34,820 nt of DNA from Deltaproteobacteria bacterium UBA2221 (GCA_002328485.1 DCUF01000017.1:193-35012), one strand, 5' to 3'; shown: positions 16,198-25,523, numbered from the stretch's first letter. Numbers and translations: made by a program. Notes: generated by a model not told the origin, from the sequence alone.

Positions 16198-16377
16198 ATG
16201 AAGAGGCCATCGATGTCGGAGACCAGCATGGCCTTCATGATCGCTATGAGTATGGTCACAGGATGCGGTCGATATGGGACATATTCGACTGAGGTTGACC
16301 GCAAGGAACTCCGGTTAAAACAGGGGCTGTTGCCAGTGGGCAAAAGCCATCAGGAGCCGCATGAAAAATTCCGATAA
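16198..16377 (+). CDS. Putative small lipoprotein overlapping the glycosyltransferase gene
   Basis: A 59-residue frame starting MKRPSMSETSMAF, then a hydrophobic stretch ending in VTGC, which looks like a lipobox, followed by a polar tail. Its stop lies 16 bases inside the next gene, so the two would be translationally coupled. Ribosome site is weak (AGG eight bases upstream). It may be a lipoprotein anchored in the membrane; with so short a sequence, chance cannot be excluded. Confidence 0.4.
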   Translation: MKRPSMSETSMAFMIAMSMVTGCGRYGTYSTEVDRKELRLKQGLLPVGKSHQEPHEKFR

Positions 16378-18985
16378 TTACCCTGATACAGTAACCATTC
16401 TTGTCCCTACCCTTAACGAGGTCGACAACGTTGACCCCCTGGTGGAACGCATTATTGCTGCAACGAAGGATGCAGAGTTCGCAGTCGAAATCGTGTTTGT
16501 CGACGGGGGGTCAAAGGATGGAACCCAAGAGAAGGTTGTAGCCTGGGAAGATAAAAGGCGGGTGCGCCTGGTACAGTCAGACGGAAAGGGGGGGTTATCG
16601 GGCGACATCGTCTACGGTGCGGCCGCTGTCCATACAGAGGTTGTTGTGGTGATGGACGCAGATATGAGCCATCCTCCGGAGGCGCTTCCTGCATTGATAC
16701 GGCCGATACTTGCGGGGACTCATGACATGGCGGTCGGCAGCCGCTATGTCCCTGGCGGAGAGATACCTGGTTGGCCCTGGACCCGCAGGATATCCTCAAA
16801 GGTCGCCACTCTCCTTGCCTGGCCTCTGGTGAGCATCAGAGATCCCATGTCAGGCTTCTTCGCCGTCCGTCGTGAAATGCTCCTGAGCCTGGGTAAAGAA
16901 GCGACAGGATTTAAGATTGCCCTAGAGGTTGCCGCAAAGGGAGGTGATTCCCTCAGAGTCCTTGAAGTGCCAATAACATTCATCGACCGCGAGCGGGGAA
17001 CATCGAAATTCGGTACGAAGGAGATTTTCTCCTTCCTCAAACAGATCCTCGTCCTGGCGGGAGGAGCTGTTTCGACAGGAAGTGCCGTTAGATTTGGTAT
17101 TGTGGGCTCGCTGGGCGTCGTTGTTGATTATCTTGTCTTTAGCCTGCTCCTAAGCGCGGGCGTTGGAGTTGTTACCTCCCATATTTCCAGCTTTATTGCA
17201 GCAACATTCTCCAACTATGTGCTGAACGCCCGTTGGACGTTTGCAAGTACTGCCCGCCTCAGTGGCAAGCCGGAGTGGAGAATTTACCTATCCTTTGTCT
17301 CCGTCTGCATCCTGGCGCTGCTTTTTCGCGGCGCCATCCTTGCGATACTCACTGAGTCAGTCGGATGGTCGCCCCGTATTGCCATCTTTTTTGCCATTGC
17401 CGCGGCGGTCATGGTCAATTACGTAGGTAGTGCCTTCTTTGTGTTCCCACAGCAATATGAACGTTCCACACCTTCCATACGGTGGCGGATCTTTGCACTC
17501 TGTGTGGTGCTCTACGCGGTACTGATACGCCTCTCATTCGCGGGAATCATCGATCTCATTCCAGAGGAGGCATACTACTGGAACTATGCCCAGCGGCTGG
17601 ACTTCGGGTATCTGGATCATCCTCCTATGGTGGCATGGCTAATCTGGCTGGGAACTCATATCGCCGGAAAGACCGAATTGGGGGTACGCCTGCTGGCAAT
17701 GCCTCTTTGGGCAGTGACAGCCTTCTTCATCTACAGACTGGCCAAGAATGTCTTTGGCAAAACGGAAGCATTCATTACTCTTATGCTTCTTGCCGTCTTC
17801 CCGGTCTATTTTTTCAACGGTTTTGTCATGAGCCCGGACGCACCCCTCTATGCGACATGGGCGGGATGTCTCTATTTTCTTGAGCAAGCTCTCTTCACAG
17901 GACACCGACGGGCCTGGCTGTGGACAGGCATTTGCCTCGGTTTGGGGATGCTGTCCAAGTATAGCATCGTCCTATTGGCACCAGCCTCAGTTCTGTTTTT
18001 AGTCATCGACAAAGAGTCGCGGCGGTGGCTTGGGCGTCCCGAACCATATCTTGCCTTTGCCATAGCGTTCCTCATCTTTTCTCCGGTCATATTATGGAAT
18101 GCCACCCATGGCTGGGCCTCGTTTGCGTTCCAGGGTGTGGAGCGCTGGTCGGGCAGCAGCCATGTATCTCCCCATCTCTTCATTGCCAGTATACTCGTGC
18201 TCTTGACACCAATTGGTTTCGTAGCTGCCGTGGGTGCAGTGATGCAACGATGGGCGGCGCCTCTCCAGGAGGGATCGAACCCAAACAGGAAACGACTCTT
18301 CATGGCGCTTTTTACCCTCGTCCCACTCTCAGTGTTTTTTTGCTCCAGTTTCGTTAAAGCGCCAAGGGTGCATTGGACCGGCCCGGTCTGGCTGCCGGTT
18401 CTTCCCCTGATCGGAAGCGCCGTCGTTGTGAGCACTCGCGGTATGGCCACTGGATGGTTCGCCCGATTTAGCGCAGGGTTCTGGAGGCCGACAGCAGTAT
18501 GCTTGCTCCTCATCTATGGGGGACTTATGTATTACGTCCTCATGGGGAACCCCGGCCTGTCATGTCTTCTGGGCATAAAGCAGGTACCGGTCGCCTGGGA
18601 GGAGGTAGGCAGTGCGGTGGGGACCATAGAACGACAGATCCGGGTCGAAATAGGCAAGAAACCCCTCGTGGTCGGAATGGACCGCTATCCCCTTTCTGCT
18701 CAACTATCCTTCTATCTACCAGACCCGGATACATCGAATCGTGTCACGGGTCGGCATCTATTTGGAAGGAAATCTCTTATGTGGAGCTACTGGTACCCGG
18801 CGTCTGGTGCCTATGGTAAGACAGTCATCGTTGTCGACGACGATACTAACAGTTTGTCGGACACTGGACTGACGAAGTACTTTGAGCGACTTGGGCCAAT
18901 CGGCTACAGGAATATCGAGAAGAACGGGCACCTCTTGGGAAGTCTGTATTACAGGGTAGGCTACGGTTATCGAGACGGACGTTGA
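16361..18985 (+). CDS. Fused glycosyltransferase: GT2 polyprenyl-phosphate transferase + GtrA + ArnT/PMT-like
   Basis: An 874-residue protein with three parts. Residues 1-235 are a GT2 domain like dolichol-phosphate mannose synthase, with LVPTLNEVDNVD, VVMDADMSHPP (DxD) and DPMSGFFAVRR. Residues about 240-370 are GtrA, a four-helix membrane domain (VRFGIVGSLGVVVDYLVF). Residues about 374-874 are a many-helix GT-C glycosyltransferase like ArnT/PMT, with PEEAYYWNYAQ and YLDHPPMVAWL near the start and a soluble C-terminal end. The logical pathway is loading of a sugar on a polyprenyl phosphate, flipping, then transfer to lipid A, a glycan or a protein outside the inner membrane, all in one chain. 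AGGAG sits five bases before the ATG. The acceptor is unknown. Confidence 0.9.
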   Translation: MKNSDNYPDTVTILVPTLNEVDNVDPLVERIIAATKDAEFAVEIVFVDGGSKDGTQEKVVAWEDKRRVRLVQSDGKGGLSGDIVYGAAAVHTEVVVVMDADMSHPPEALPALIRPILAGTHDMAVGSRYVPGGEIPGWPWTRRISSKVATLLAWPLVSIRDPMSGFFAVRREMLLSLGKEATGFKIALEVAAKGGDSLRVLEVPITFIDRERGTSKFGTKEIFSFLKQILVLAGGAVSTGSAVRFGIVGSLGVVVDYLVFSLLLSAGVGVVTSHISSFIAATFSNYVLNARWTFASTARLSGKPEWRIYLSFVSVCILALLFRGAILAILTESVGWSPRIAIFFAIAAAVMVNYVGSAFFVFPQQYERSTPSIRWRIFALCVVLYAVLIRLSFAGIIDLIPEEAYYWNYAQRLDFGYLDHPPMVAWLIWLGTHIAGKTELGVRLLAMPLWAVTAFFIYRLAKNVFGKTEAFITLMLLAVFPVYFFNGFVMSPDAPLYATWAGCLYFLEQALFTGHRRAWLWTGICLGLGMLSKYSIVLLAPASVLFLVIDKESRRWLGRPEPYLAFAIAFLIFSPVILWNATHGWASFAFQGVERWSGSSHVSPHLFIASILVLLTPIGFVAAVGAVMQRWAAPLQEGSNPNRKRLFMALFTLVPLSVFFCSSFVKAPRVHWTGPVWLPVLPLIGSAVVVSTRGMATGWFARFSAGFWRPTAVCLLLIYGGLMYYVLMGNPGLSCLLGIKQVPVAWEEVGSAVGTIERQIRVEIGKKPLVVGMDRYPLSAQLSFYLPDPDTSNRVTGRHLFGRKSLMWSYWYPASGAYGKTVIVVDDDTNSLSDTGLTKYFERLGPIGYRNIEKNGHLLGSLYYRVGYGYRDGR

Positions 18986-19171
18986 TTGCCCGGGACAGAT
19001 TCCAGATACGAGAAAGCACGGGCATCATCGTCACTACGGAAAACCCGACGACGGGCCTGCTCTCAAAAGATAATTTTCCCCCATCAAGCAATGTATTGTT
19101 TCTTGCAGGTCTGCTGCTATCGCAGATGATTCCTCTTGCATTTTTCTCAGGATTCCGCCGTAATTAAACGT

Positions 19172-20302
19172 ATGTCAGCAGAAAAATCTTTGTTCCCTCG
19201 CTTCATCTGGTTTGTGATCTTCGGCGTCTTGTTGTTGCTGATCGGACGATACTGGCCCGATTTCCGCGGCTCACGGCCCACCGAACCTCATGCCACCCCA
19301 CGCACGGTAGCCGCCCGTGGTGATTTGGCTGCCGATGAGAAGTCGACCATTGAAATCTTTGAGCGCTCCCGCGACTCCGTGGTCTATATCACCACCAAAG
19401 CCCTGGTGCGGGATGTCTGGACACGAAACGTCTTTGCTGTGCCCCGTGGCACCGGTTCGGGCTTTATCTGGGATAGTGCCGGAAACCTCATTACCAACTT
19501 CCATGTCATCCAGGGCGCCAGTGAAGCCACGGTCAAGCTCAGCGACGGCCGGGACTACAGGGCTGCCCTGGTGGGTGCAAGCCCTTCCCACGACATCGCA
19601 GTGCTCCGGATCGGTGTGGGCTTCAAGCGTCCGCCGCCTATACCGATAGGGACGAGTCATGACCTGAAGGTGGGTCAGAAGGTATTCGCTATCGGCAACC
19701 CTTTCGGTCTCGACTGGACCCTTACCACCGGTATCGTTTCAGCCCTGGACAGGTCTCTCCAGGGTGAGGGCTCCGTGATCGAGCATCTCATCCAGACCGA
19801 TGCCGCAATCAATCCGGGGAATTCGGGTGGGCCGCTTCTCGATTCGGCAGGCCGGCTGATCGGCATCAGCACCGCCATCTACAGTCCGAGCGGTGCCAGT
19901 GCCGGCATCGGCTTTGCGGTCCCCGTCGACACCGTCAACCGCGTGGTGCCCCAACTGATCCGTGGCGGGAAATACATTCGGCCTGCCCTCGGTATCGAGG
20001 TGGATGAGGGGATCAATCAACGACTGGCTGGCGCGGCGGGTGTTGCAGGTGTCTTCATCCTCCGGGTGTCCCCAGGGTCTGCCGCAGCACGGGCGGGATT
20101 GAAAGGGGCATCCGTTACGAGGGACAGAGGGATTATTCCAGGGGACATCATCACCGCTGTCAATGGAAAGGGTGTGGATAGCGTCGCCAAATTGTTTGCC
20201 CGTCTCGATGACTTTGCAGTCGGTGACGTGGTCAGACTCACGGTGCTCCGTGAGGGACGGACCGTGGAGGTGGATGTCACCCTGCAGCCCGGTGGTGCCT
20301 AA
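19172..20302 (+). CDS. HtrA/DegP-like serine protease with one PDZ domain
   Basis: A 376-residue periplasmic protease. Residues about 8-24 are a hydrophobic signal anchor. The trypsin-like triad is His111 (TNFHV), Asp141 (HDIAVLRI) and Ser218 (NPGNSGGPLLD). A single PDZ domain follows (RPALGIEVDE ... GIIPGDIITAVNGKGV), as in DegS and HhoB-type members. These proteases degrade or sense misfolded envelope proteins. The ATG at 19172 is chosen over a TTG at 19136 because it places the anchor correctly; the ribosome site is weak. It follows the glycosyltransferase after 186 bases that contain no convincing gene, and converges with the hydrolase gene. Confidence 0.93.
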   Translation: MSAEKSLFPRFIWFVIFGVLLLLIGRYWPDFRGSRPTEPHATPRTVAARGDLAADEKSTIEIFERSRDSVVYITTKALVRDVWTRNVFAVPRGTGSGFIWDSAGNLITNFHVIQGASEATVKLSDGRDYRAALVGASPSHDIAVLRIGVGFKRPPPIPIGTSHDLKVGQKVFAIGNPFGLDWTLTTGIVSALDRSLQGEGSVIEHLIQTDAAINPGNSGGPLLDSAGRLIGISTAIYSPSGASAGIGFAVPVDTVNRVVPQLIRGGKYIRPALGIEVDEGINQRLAGAAGVAGVFILRVSPGSAAARAGLKGASVTRDRGIIPGDIITAVNGKGVDSVAKLFARLDDFAVGDVVRLTVLREGRTVEVDVTLQPGGA

Positions 20303-20324
20303 CCACAGCAGGGAAAGAGGTTTT

Positions 20325-21167
20325 CTACCGGCTCGCTTTCACCGTATGCCCTTCGATCAACTCCACGATCCTGGGCCACGCCCCGCCGTGGGGGAGATCG
20401 TGACCCATCCCTTCTATCAGTATCAATTCGGCCCCTGGTATGGCCTCGGCAGTGTCTTTGCCTGCTTCGAAGGGGATAACCGGATCGTCGGTTCCATGGA
20501 TGACGAGGGTTGGCACCGTCACGGATCGGAGGGCATCTCTTCGGTCCGGCTGCTTCATGACGGCGTTGACATGGCGTGCCGTTCCTTCAGGTGAGAAGGA
20601 ACGGTCGAAGGCCCGGGCCGTGATCATCCTCGTCCAGGCTTCATCAAAGGCAAATCCCCTTCCTGCCATGGCCTTGAAGAGCGTGATCATATGCTCGATA
20701 TATGTCTCCCTTTCCGACGGGGCAGGGGCAAGGAGAAGGGTTATGACATCGGGTTTCGGCGGTGGGAGATCCTTGTTGCCCGTGGTCGAGTAGATCGAGA
20801 TCAGACTTCGGACCCGTGAAGGATGTCGAATGGCCAGGGTCTGAGCGATCATCCCGCCCATGGATGTGCCGCAGATGTGAGCCTGATCGACCCCCAGGGC
20901 ATCAAGAAGACCCGCAACATCGCCGGCCATATGGTCAAGCGTATAGGAGCCAAACAGGGCCCTGTCACACTTGGTGGAGAGACCCGCGTCCCTGTTGTCG
21001 AACCTTATGACGTAGTGACCGCGACGGGCAAGATCTCCACAGAGATCGTCGTCCCACTGGATCAGTTGGGTCGATAATCCACCAATCAACACAAGCGGAC
21101 GGGCCGCTGGGTCTCCGATGGTTTCATACTCGATAAAAACATCTTTATTGGCCAAAGCCTTTGCCAC
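20325..21167 (-). CDS. Alpha/beta hydrolase
   Basis: A 280-residue alpha/beta hydrolase. The nucleophile elbow is GTSMGGM (Ser102). The acid is the Asp in HGTDDPVIPFEAG and the base the His in EGMGHDLP. RFDNRDAGLST is typical of the esterase/3-oxoadipate enol-lactonase-like branch. No signal peptide, so cytoplasmic. The start is a GTG at 21167 with GGAAGG eight bases upstream. It lies downstream of the AOR operon with about 150 bases between and may share its transcript; the substrate is unknown. Confidence 0.9.
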   Translation of the reverse strand: MAKALANKDVFIEYETIGDPAARPLVLIGGLSTQLIQWDDDLCGDLARRGHYVIRFDNRDAGLSTKCDRALFGSYTLDHMAGDVAGLLDALGVDQAHICGTSMGGMIAQTLAIRHPSRVRSLISIYSTTGNKDLPPPKPDVITLLLAPAPSERETYIEHMITLFKAMAGRGFAFDEAWTRMITARAFDRSFSPEGTARHVNAVMKQPDRRDALRSVTVPTLVIHGTDDPVIPFEAGKDTAEAIPGAELILIEGMGHDLPHGGAWPRIVELIEGHTVKASR

Positions 21168-21320
21168 TGAAGTACCTTCCCCTCTCCTGCCTTACCGATG
21201 GATTGGGATCGAGATCAATCGATTTTCATCTGTCGCTGCTCACTTTCCCGGGGCCTTTGAGATGGAGTCTTATGAGGTTTGCCTGCCTTCCATCGATGAG
21301 CTTCCAGGCCGCCGTGCGGA

Positions 21321-23321
21321 TCAGTCGGGGATCTCCAACTCCCCAATCATGGTCTGTAATTTTAGCCGACTCAGCTTGGCCCTGGTCGGAATCCCCCTGG
21401 GCGACCATCCGCGAACTGCGTAATAGTCCTGCAGCACCTCGTCCCAGGGAACGGGATTCCCCTTGAAGATACCCATCCTGGCAGGTTCGTAGGCCCGTTT
21501 GTCTCCCCAGGTATCCTGGGCGCTGTCCCAGCCCTTGAGCCGGTAGTTGAAGAGCCTCTGGAGGTTGAAAACCCTTTCCCCTACCTCCATGAGCTCTTCG
21601 TAGGGCATATCCCAACCCGTAATCTTTCGGAGAATCTCGGAATAGGTGGTAGGACCGAAGCCTACCATCAAAAACTGGGTCGCAGCGCCAAACATACAGG
21701 TGACGAGGGAGTTGAACAAAGAAACGAAATCCTCCGTCCAAGCTGCAAAGAGGGCCTTATCCTTGGTGCTTTTCACCCAGACCATATCGATTTTCGGCGG
21801 GTCGCCGAAAATCTTCTTCTTCAGTTCCTCGGGTATGTCGACGAGTCTTACCGTCTGTTCGTACAGCTCTTCGCAGGTTCTATCGATGAACTTCGGGTAA
21901 TTGTCGGTCTTTTCCGGTACGAAGGCCAGCTCGTACACATTGTGAAGACGCAGCCAGTCTCCGCCCCGCGGGCTTGTGAGAGCCCCCAGCGACCAGATCA
22001 GGGCCTGGATCTTGGGGTCCTTTAACAGAGAGGGCTTGCCTTTCACGTGGGGTGCCATGCCCTCCGATCCCCTACCGATCTTTCGGCCGGCTTCGGCTAT
22101 TCCATCCGCCAAGAGGCCTGCAAAACTGCCCTCCCGATGGGCCACTCTTTGTGCTATCCGGGCCACCAGGTCCGCATCACCACGCCTCAGGGTCAACCCA
22201 TCCGTATCCTTTTCCGTCAGGATGCCCTTCTCGAAAAGGTCGACCGCCCAGGAGAGAGAGACCGAGAAGGATGCGGGGTCGAGACCGAGCTCCTGCATAA
22301 GCCTCTCGAAATAGATCCAGTCGCCGAAGTCTTGTATCTCGAGATTGCGCAGGACCGCGGTCATGAACGTCATGTGGCCGCCAAGCTGCCTGAGTCCGGC
22401 GTGTTTTCCTTCTTTGATCTGGAGCCAGTGGTAGCACGGATTGTGGCAATTGAGACACCCCACGTTTTTGAGATGGGGAAAATCGGCGGCATTCCTGTTT
22501 TCTGCGAGCATCGAGCCATTCAGGGCCCAACTGCCCGTCGTTCCCAGGGCCGTTGATGCCCCTCCTTCTTGCCATACCTTGAGAAAGGGTTCATTTTCAA
22601 AGAACCGTTTCACTGCTGAATAGGAGGATTCGAGGAGGCCACGGGGATCGTCAATCGCGATCTCCCCCGTTCCCCGGACAGCTACGGCCTTCAGGTTCTT
22701 GGAGCCCATGACCGCACCGGCACCCGTTCGGCCGGGACAGGACGTCCCGTCGGCGCACGGCACAGCGTATCGCACAAGGTTTTCCCCCGCCACAGACGTG
22801 CTCAGTACCCGGACCTCACCTTCGTACCGTTCGGCCAGTTCTTCCCGGATCGCCTTGACTGTTTCGCCCGTCTCCTTTCCCCAGAGATGGGACGCCTCTC
22901 GAAAGGCGATTCTCTTGTCATCGATAAAGACGTAACAAGGGGTTTCAGACCTCCCCTTTACGATGACCACATCAAAGCCGGCATACTTCAGCGTGGCAGG
23001 GAAAAACCACCCGAAGGAACCGGATCCGAAGCCGCCTGTCTCGGGGCTGATACACCCCAACATGGCCCGACCGCTCTGGGGTGCGGCCGTAGCGGTCCAG
23101 GGGCCCGTGGCTATGATGATCTCGTTTTCCGGACCGAGAGGGTCTATGGGCGAAGAAAAATCCTTCCAGAGAATCTTGGTGATGAACCCATCGCCACCCA
23201 ACCAGAGCCTCGGGTCTATATCGTAATCGGCGAGGAATCTTTCAAGAGGCTCGATGGTGGCCTCTTTCTTTGTCAGCTCTATGATCAGCGCATATCCGGC
23301 GTATCCCTTAGGAACCTGCAT
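21321..23321 (-). CDS. Aldehyde:ferredoxin oxidoreductase, tungsten type
   Basis: A 666-residue AOR-family enzyme that interconverts aldehydes and carboxylates using a tungsten (or molybdenum) bis-pterin and one [4Fe-4S] cluster. The first ATG of the frame (23345) is less likely than the one at 23321, which has GGGAGGGGG just upstream. Motifs include TGPWTATAAPQSGRAMLG, GFGSGSFGWFFPATLKYAG and RTGAGAVMGSKNLKAVAVRG, which bind the pterin. The cluster ligands are CLNCHNPC and a later Cys (VTCMFGAA). It overlaps the upstream ferredoxin gene by 14 bases, so the two form a complex like AorA-AorB of aromatic degraders. Likely role is aldehyde oxidation or acid reduction in a fermentative or syntrophic anaerobe; the aldehyde is not known. 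Confidence 0.94.
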   Translation of the reverse strand: MQVPKGYAGYALIIELTKKEATIEPLERFLADYDIDPRLWLGGDGFITKILWKDFSSPIDPLGPENEIIIATGPWTATAAPQSGRAMLGCISPETGGFGSGSFGWFFPATLKYAGFDVVIVKGRSETPCYVFIDDKRIAFREASHLWGKETGETVKAIREELAERYEGEVRVLSTSVAGENLVRYAVPCADGTSCPGRTGAGAVMGSKNLKAVAVRGTGEIAIDDPRGLLESSYSAVKRFFENEPFLKVWQEGGASTALGTTGSWALNGSMLAENRNAADFPHLKNVGCLNCHNPCYHWLQIKEGKHAGLRQLGGHMTFMTAVLRNLEIQDFGDWIYFERLMQELGLDPASFSVSLSWAVDLFEKGILTEKDTDGLTLRRGDADLVARIAQRVAHREGSFAGLLADGIAEAGRKIGRGSEGMAPHVKGKPSLLKDPKIQALIWSLGALTSPRGGDWLRLHNVYELAFVPEKTDNYPKFIDRTCEELYEQTVRLVDIPEELKKKIFGDPPKIDMVWVKSTKDKALFAAWTEDFVSLFNSLVTCMFGAATQFLMVGFGPTTYSEILRKITGWDMPYEELMEVGERVFNLQRLFNYRLKGWDSAQDTWGDKRAYEPARMGIFKGNPVPWDEVLQDYYAVRGWSPRGIPTRAKLSRLKLQTMIGELEIPD

Positions 23322-23862
23322 GTTCCCCCTCCCTGGTGGCAGCATCTCTGATGGCCCTCGTCCGACTCTGGATCAGGTTTCTGGCCAAATGGTTTCTCTT
23401 TGGCAGATGGGCCTCTTTCTTGGGCAGGAATTTGAGGGCGCCGGTGGGGCAGAATCGGACGCACTGGGGATCTCCCCCGCACAGCTCACATTTTATCAAA
23501 GCCCTTCTGTCCCCATCGTAGGAGATAGCGCCGAAGGGGCAACTGACCATGCACATCCGACACCCCACGCAGGTGTCATGATTGATGGTGACGCACCCGG
23601 TCTCGTTGTTTTTCTTGATGCTTAAGGTTGGACAGAAATAGACGCACGCCGGTTGATTGCACTGCTGACAGGTAAGAACGTCAAAAATGAGATCATCTTC
23701 CTCCGTCAGGGGCGAGATGGCGTGCCCCTCATGCCTGACGATCTGGAGCCTCGATTTGGAAAGACTGGTGGCTCCGTTGTTGTAGGTCGAGCAGGCGGTC
23801 ATGCATCTCATGCAGCCGGAGCAGTAGACCGGGTCGTATACGATTACCTTCTCTTCTTCCAT
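23308..23862 (-). CDS. Polyferredoxin subunit of the AOR complex (four [4Fe-4S])
   Basis: A 184-residue HycB/NapG-like ferredoxin. Sixteen cluster cysteines appear in four sets: YCSGCMRCMTAC, LTCQQCNQPACVYFCP, TCVGCRMCMVSCP and KCELCGGDPQCVRFCP. GAGGA lies eight bases before the ATG at 23862, which makes the longer frame from 24033 unlikely. It carries electrons between the AOR catalytic subunit (next gene, overlapping) and probably the FAD oxidoreductase upstream. It matches the small subunit in heterodimeric or multimeric AORs. Confidence 0.93.
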   Translation of the reverse strand: MEEEKVIVYDPVYCSGCMRCMTACSTYNNGATSLSKSRLQIVRHEGHAISPLTEEDDLIFDVLTCQQCNQPACVYFCPTLSIKKNNETGCVTINHDTCVGCRMCMVSCPFGAISYDGDRRALIKCELCGGDPQCVRFCPTGALKFLPKKEAHLPKRNHLARNLIQSRTRAIRDAATREGEHAGS

Positions 23863-23872
23863 CGATCGTTCC

Positions 23873-24097
23873 TCATCGAATAATCTTTTTTCTGTCGGTT
23901 GGACGTCCCCATGTTCGAAATGACCATCTGCGGCGGTCTGCTGCGTCTTGCGCCTCCACATATACGCATGTATTATGTGTCGGCCAGCAAGACTCGCATT
24001 CCATCCACATCTGGGCCATTTCTTCCACGGCACCGTCCACCGATGCCGGGGGCATCAGCCTCATAGTAGCTGATATCCCCGGCAGATAAAGATACAC
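23873..24097 (-). CDS. Possible small ORF between the FAD oxidoreductase and the ferredoxin
   Basis: A 74-codon frame, MYLYLPGISATMRLMPP ... TDRKKIIR, with a CESC motif. Its stop lies 10 bases before the ferredoxin ATG and next to that gene's ribosome site, a spacing typical of operon genes. It matches nothing I recognise, though AOR operons sometimes include a MoaD-like small protein. It may equally be a non-coding leader for the AOR genes. Low confidence. Confidence 0.25.
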   Translation of the reverse strand: MYLYLPGISATMRLMPPASVDGAVEEMAQMWMECESCWPTHNTCVYVEAQDAADRRRWSFRTWGRPTDRKKIIR

Positions 24098-24114
24098 CTA
24101 CTACACCTCGCATG

Positions 24115-25347
24115 CTACGTCCGTACATGCGCAAAGGGCCTCATGGTTCTTAAGGGAGGCCTTCTTTTGGTCAGTGCATCATGGAGGCTTGTCACCTTTT
24201 CTTTTCTCACAACAGACGCGAGCAGATGGCCCATGTCTTCGGGCCAGTTGACCGATTGTACCCCTACCACCTCGGACCGCTGCAGAATCACCCTCTGATA
24301 GGCGTCTTCGCGCTCCCTTTCGATTACGGCAAAACCATCGGTTTCCCCGCCGCCGCTGATGCCGATGGAGACTGCCTGTACGCCGAAGAGATTCAGCCCC
24401 GTGGCATTGAGCGATCCCTCATACTGCCGGGACAAGCCCGCTGCGTTGTACCCCGCGATCTCGCCCTGCCGCCGGGCGTTGTGCCAGAGCATACTGCTGA
24501 CAGGACGGCCGGTGATCAGATCTCTCGCGTCCACACAATCACCGCACGCGAAGACATCGGCAAGGCTTGTCTGCATCTTCTCGTCGACCGAAATGCCCCC
24601 GCAGGGCCCCCTTTTTATTTTGTCGAAAACCCAAGCCCCTCGCGGCTTCATGCCTGTGGCGAGGATCACCGTGTCGCAGCCGATAGTACGCCTATCGGTC
24701 GCCACGCCGGTCACCGTATCCGTTCCCGGGATCTCGACAAGCCGTTCCCCTTCCAGGACCTCCACCCCCTTCCGCTCCAGGATCTCTTTGATGAGGCCTG
24801 CTGGCCGTCGGTCAAATACCTTGGGAAGGATGTGAGAGAGGAGTTCAATCACGACAACCCGATACCCCCTTCTTTTGAGCGCCATCCCTGCCTCCAGTCC
24901 TATGGGCCCTGAACCAACGATAACGGCGCTCTGGCCCTTCCATCGAACCAGCTTATCTGTGTCGCTTAAGGACTTGAAGGTAAAAACCCCGCTCCTCTCC
25001 GCCTGGATTGAGGGGGGGATAAACGGCTTGCTTCCCGTGGCAATAATAAGCTTATCGTAGACAAGGTCGGCCTTCTCTAAGATCAGCTTCTTTTCCTCAG
25101 CATCTATCCCCGTCACTTTTTGGGAAGACAACAATCGAATTCCGTCCTGGGCATACTCGGAGAGGTTCTTAATGAAGACTCTGTCCCTCGGTATCTCTTC
25201 CCCGAGGTAATGGCCGAGAACACACGCAGAATAGGTGGGCTCAACCTCGTCTGAAACGATCGTGATAGAAGCATCCCTTTTGGTCTTTCTTATGGCGTGG
25301 GCAGCGCTAACCCCTGCGATGCCATTGCCGACGATAACGAATTTCAT
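24115..25347 (-). CDS. FAD-dependent pyridine nucleotide-disulfide-type oxidoreductase (AOR electron-transfer partner)
   Basis: A 410-residue flavoprotein. MKFVIVGNGIAGVSAAHA binds FAD, a second Rossmann motif VIVGSGPIGLEAG binds NAD(P)H, and FACGDCVDA is the C-terminal FAD motif. It resembles the NADH:rubredoxin / nitrite reductase NirB N-terminal / AorC group. The ATG at 25347 is chosen because FAD motifs usually start within a few residues; a TTG at 25359 is possible. It lies first on the strand before the ferredoxin and AOR genes, so it probably passes AOR electrons to NAD(P)+. The 250-base gap to the ferredoxin gene is odd for a single operon. Confidence 0.88.
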   Translation of the reverse strand: MKFVIVGNGIAGVSAAHAIRKTKRDASITIVSDEVEPTYSACVLGHYLGEEIPRDRVFIKNLSEYAQDGIRLLSSQKVTGIDAEEKKLILEKADLVYDKLIIATGSKPFIPPSIQAERSGVFTFKSLSDTDKLVRWKGQSAVIVGSGPIGLEAGMALKRRGYRVVVIELLSHILPKVFDRRPAGLIKEILERKGVEVLEGERLVEIPGTDTVTGVATDRRTIGCDTVILATGMKPRGAWVFDKIKRGPCGGISVDEKMQTSLADVFACGDCVDARDLITGRPVSSMLWHNARRQGEIAGYNAAGLSRQYEGSLNATGLNLFGVQAVSIGISGGGETDGFAVIEREREDAYQRVILQRSEVVGVQSVNWPEDMGHLLASVVRKEKVTSLHDALTKRRPPLRTMRPFAHVRT

Positions 25348-25508
25348 GATTTCGGCCAACCTGATATGGTCCTCTCCTCGGCCCGTGATCCGTTCCCACT
25401 CATTGTACCACCAAGGTTAGTCCTTCTGCCATGGTTGAGGCAATGCCCCTTTGTCACAGAGCAGATGGGTTCGCCTTCCCACGCCTGGAAAAGAATTACA
25501 CAAGCTGA

Positions 25509-25514
25509 TATAGT
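25509..25514 (+). promoter_or_regulatory. Candidate -10 box just before rarA
   Basis: TATAGT with a weak TGGAAA 17 bases upstream. Transcription from it would start near 25521, only about three bases before the rarA ATG, and no ribosome site precedes that ATG. This would make rarA leaderless or nearly so; a more distant promoter is also possible. Confidence 0.3.
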
Positions 25515-25523
25515 ATCAATCAC

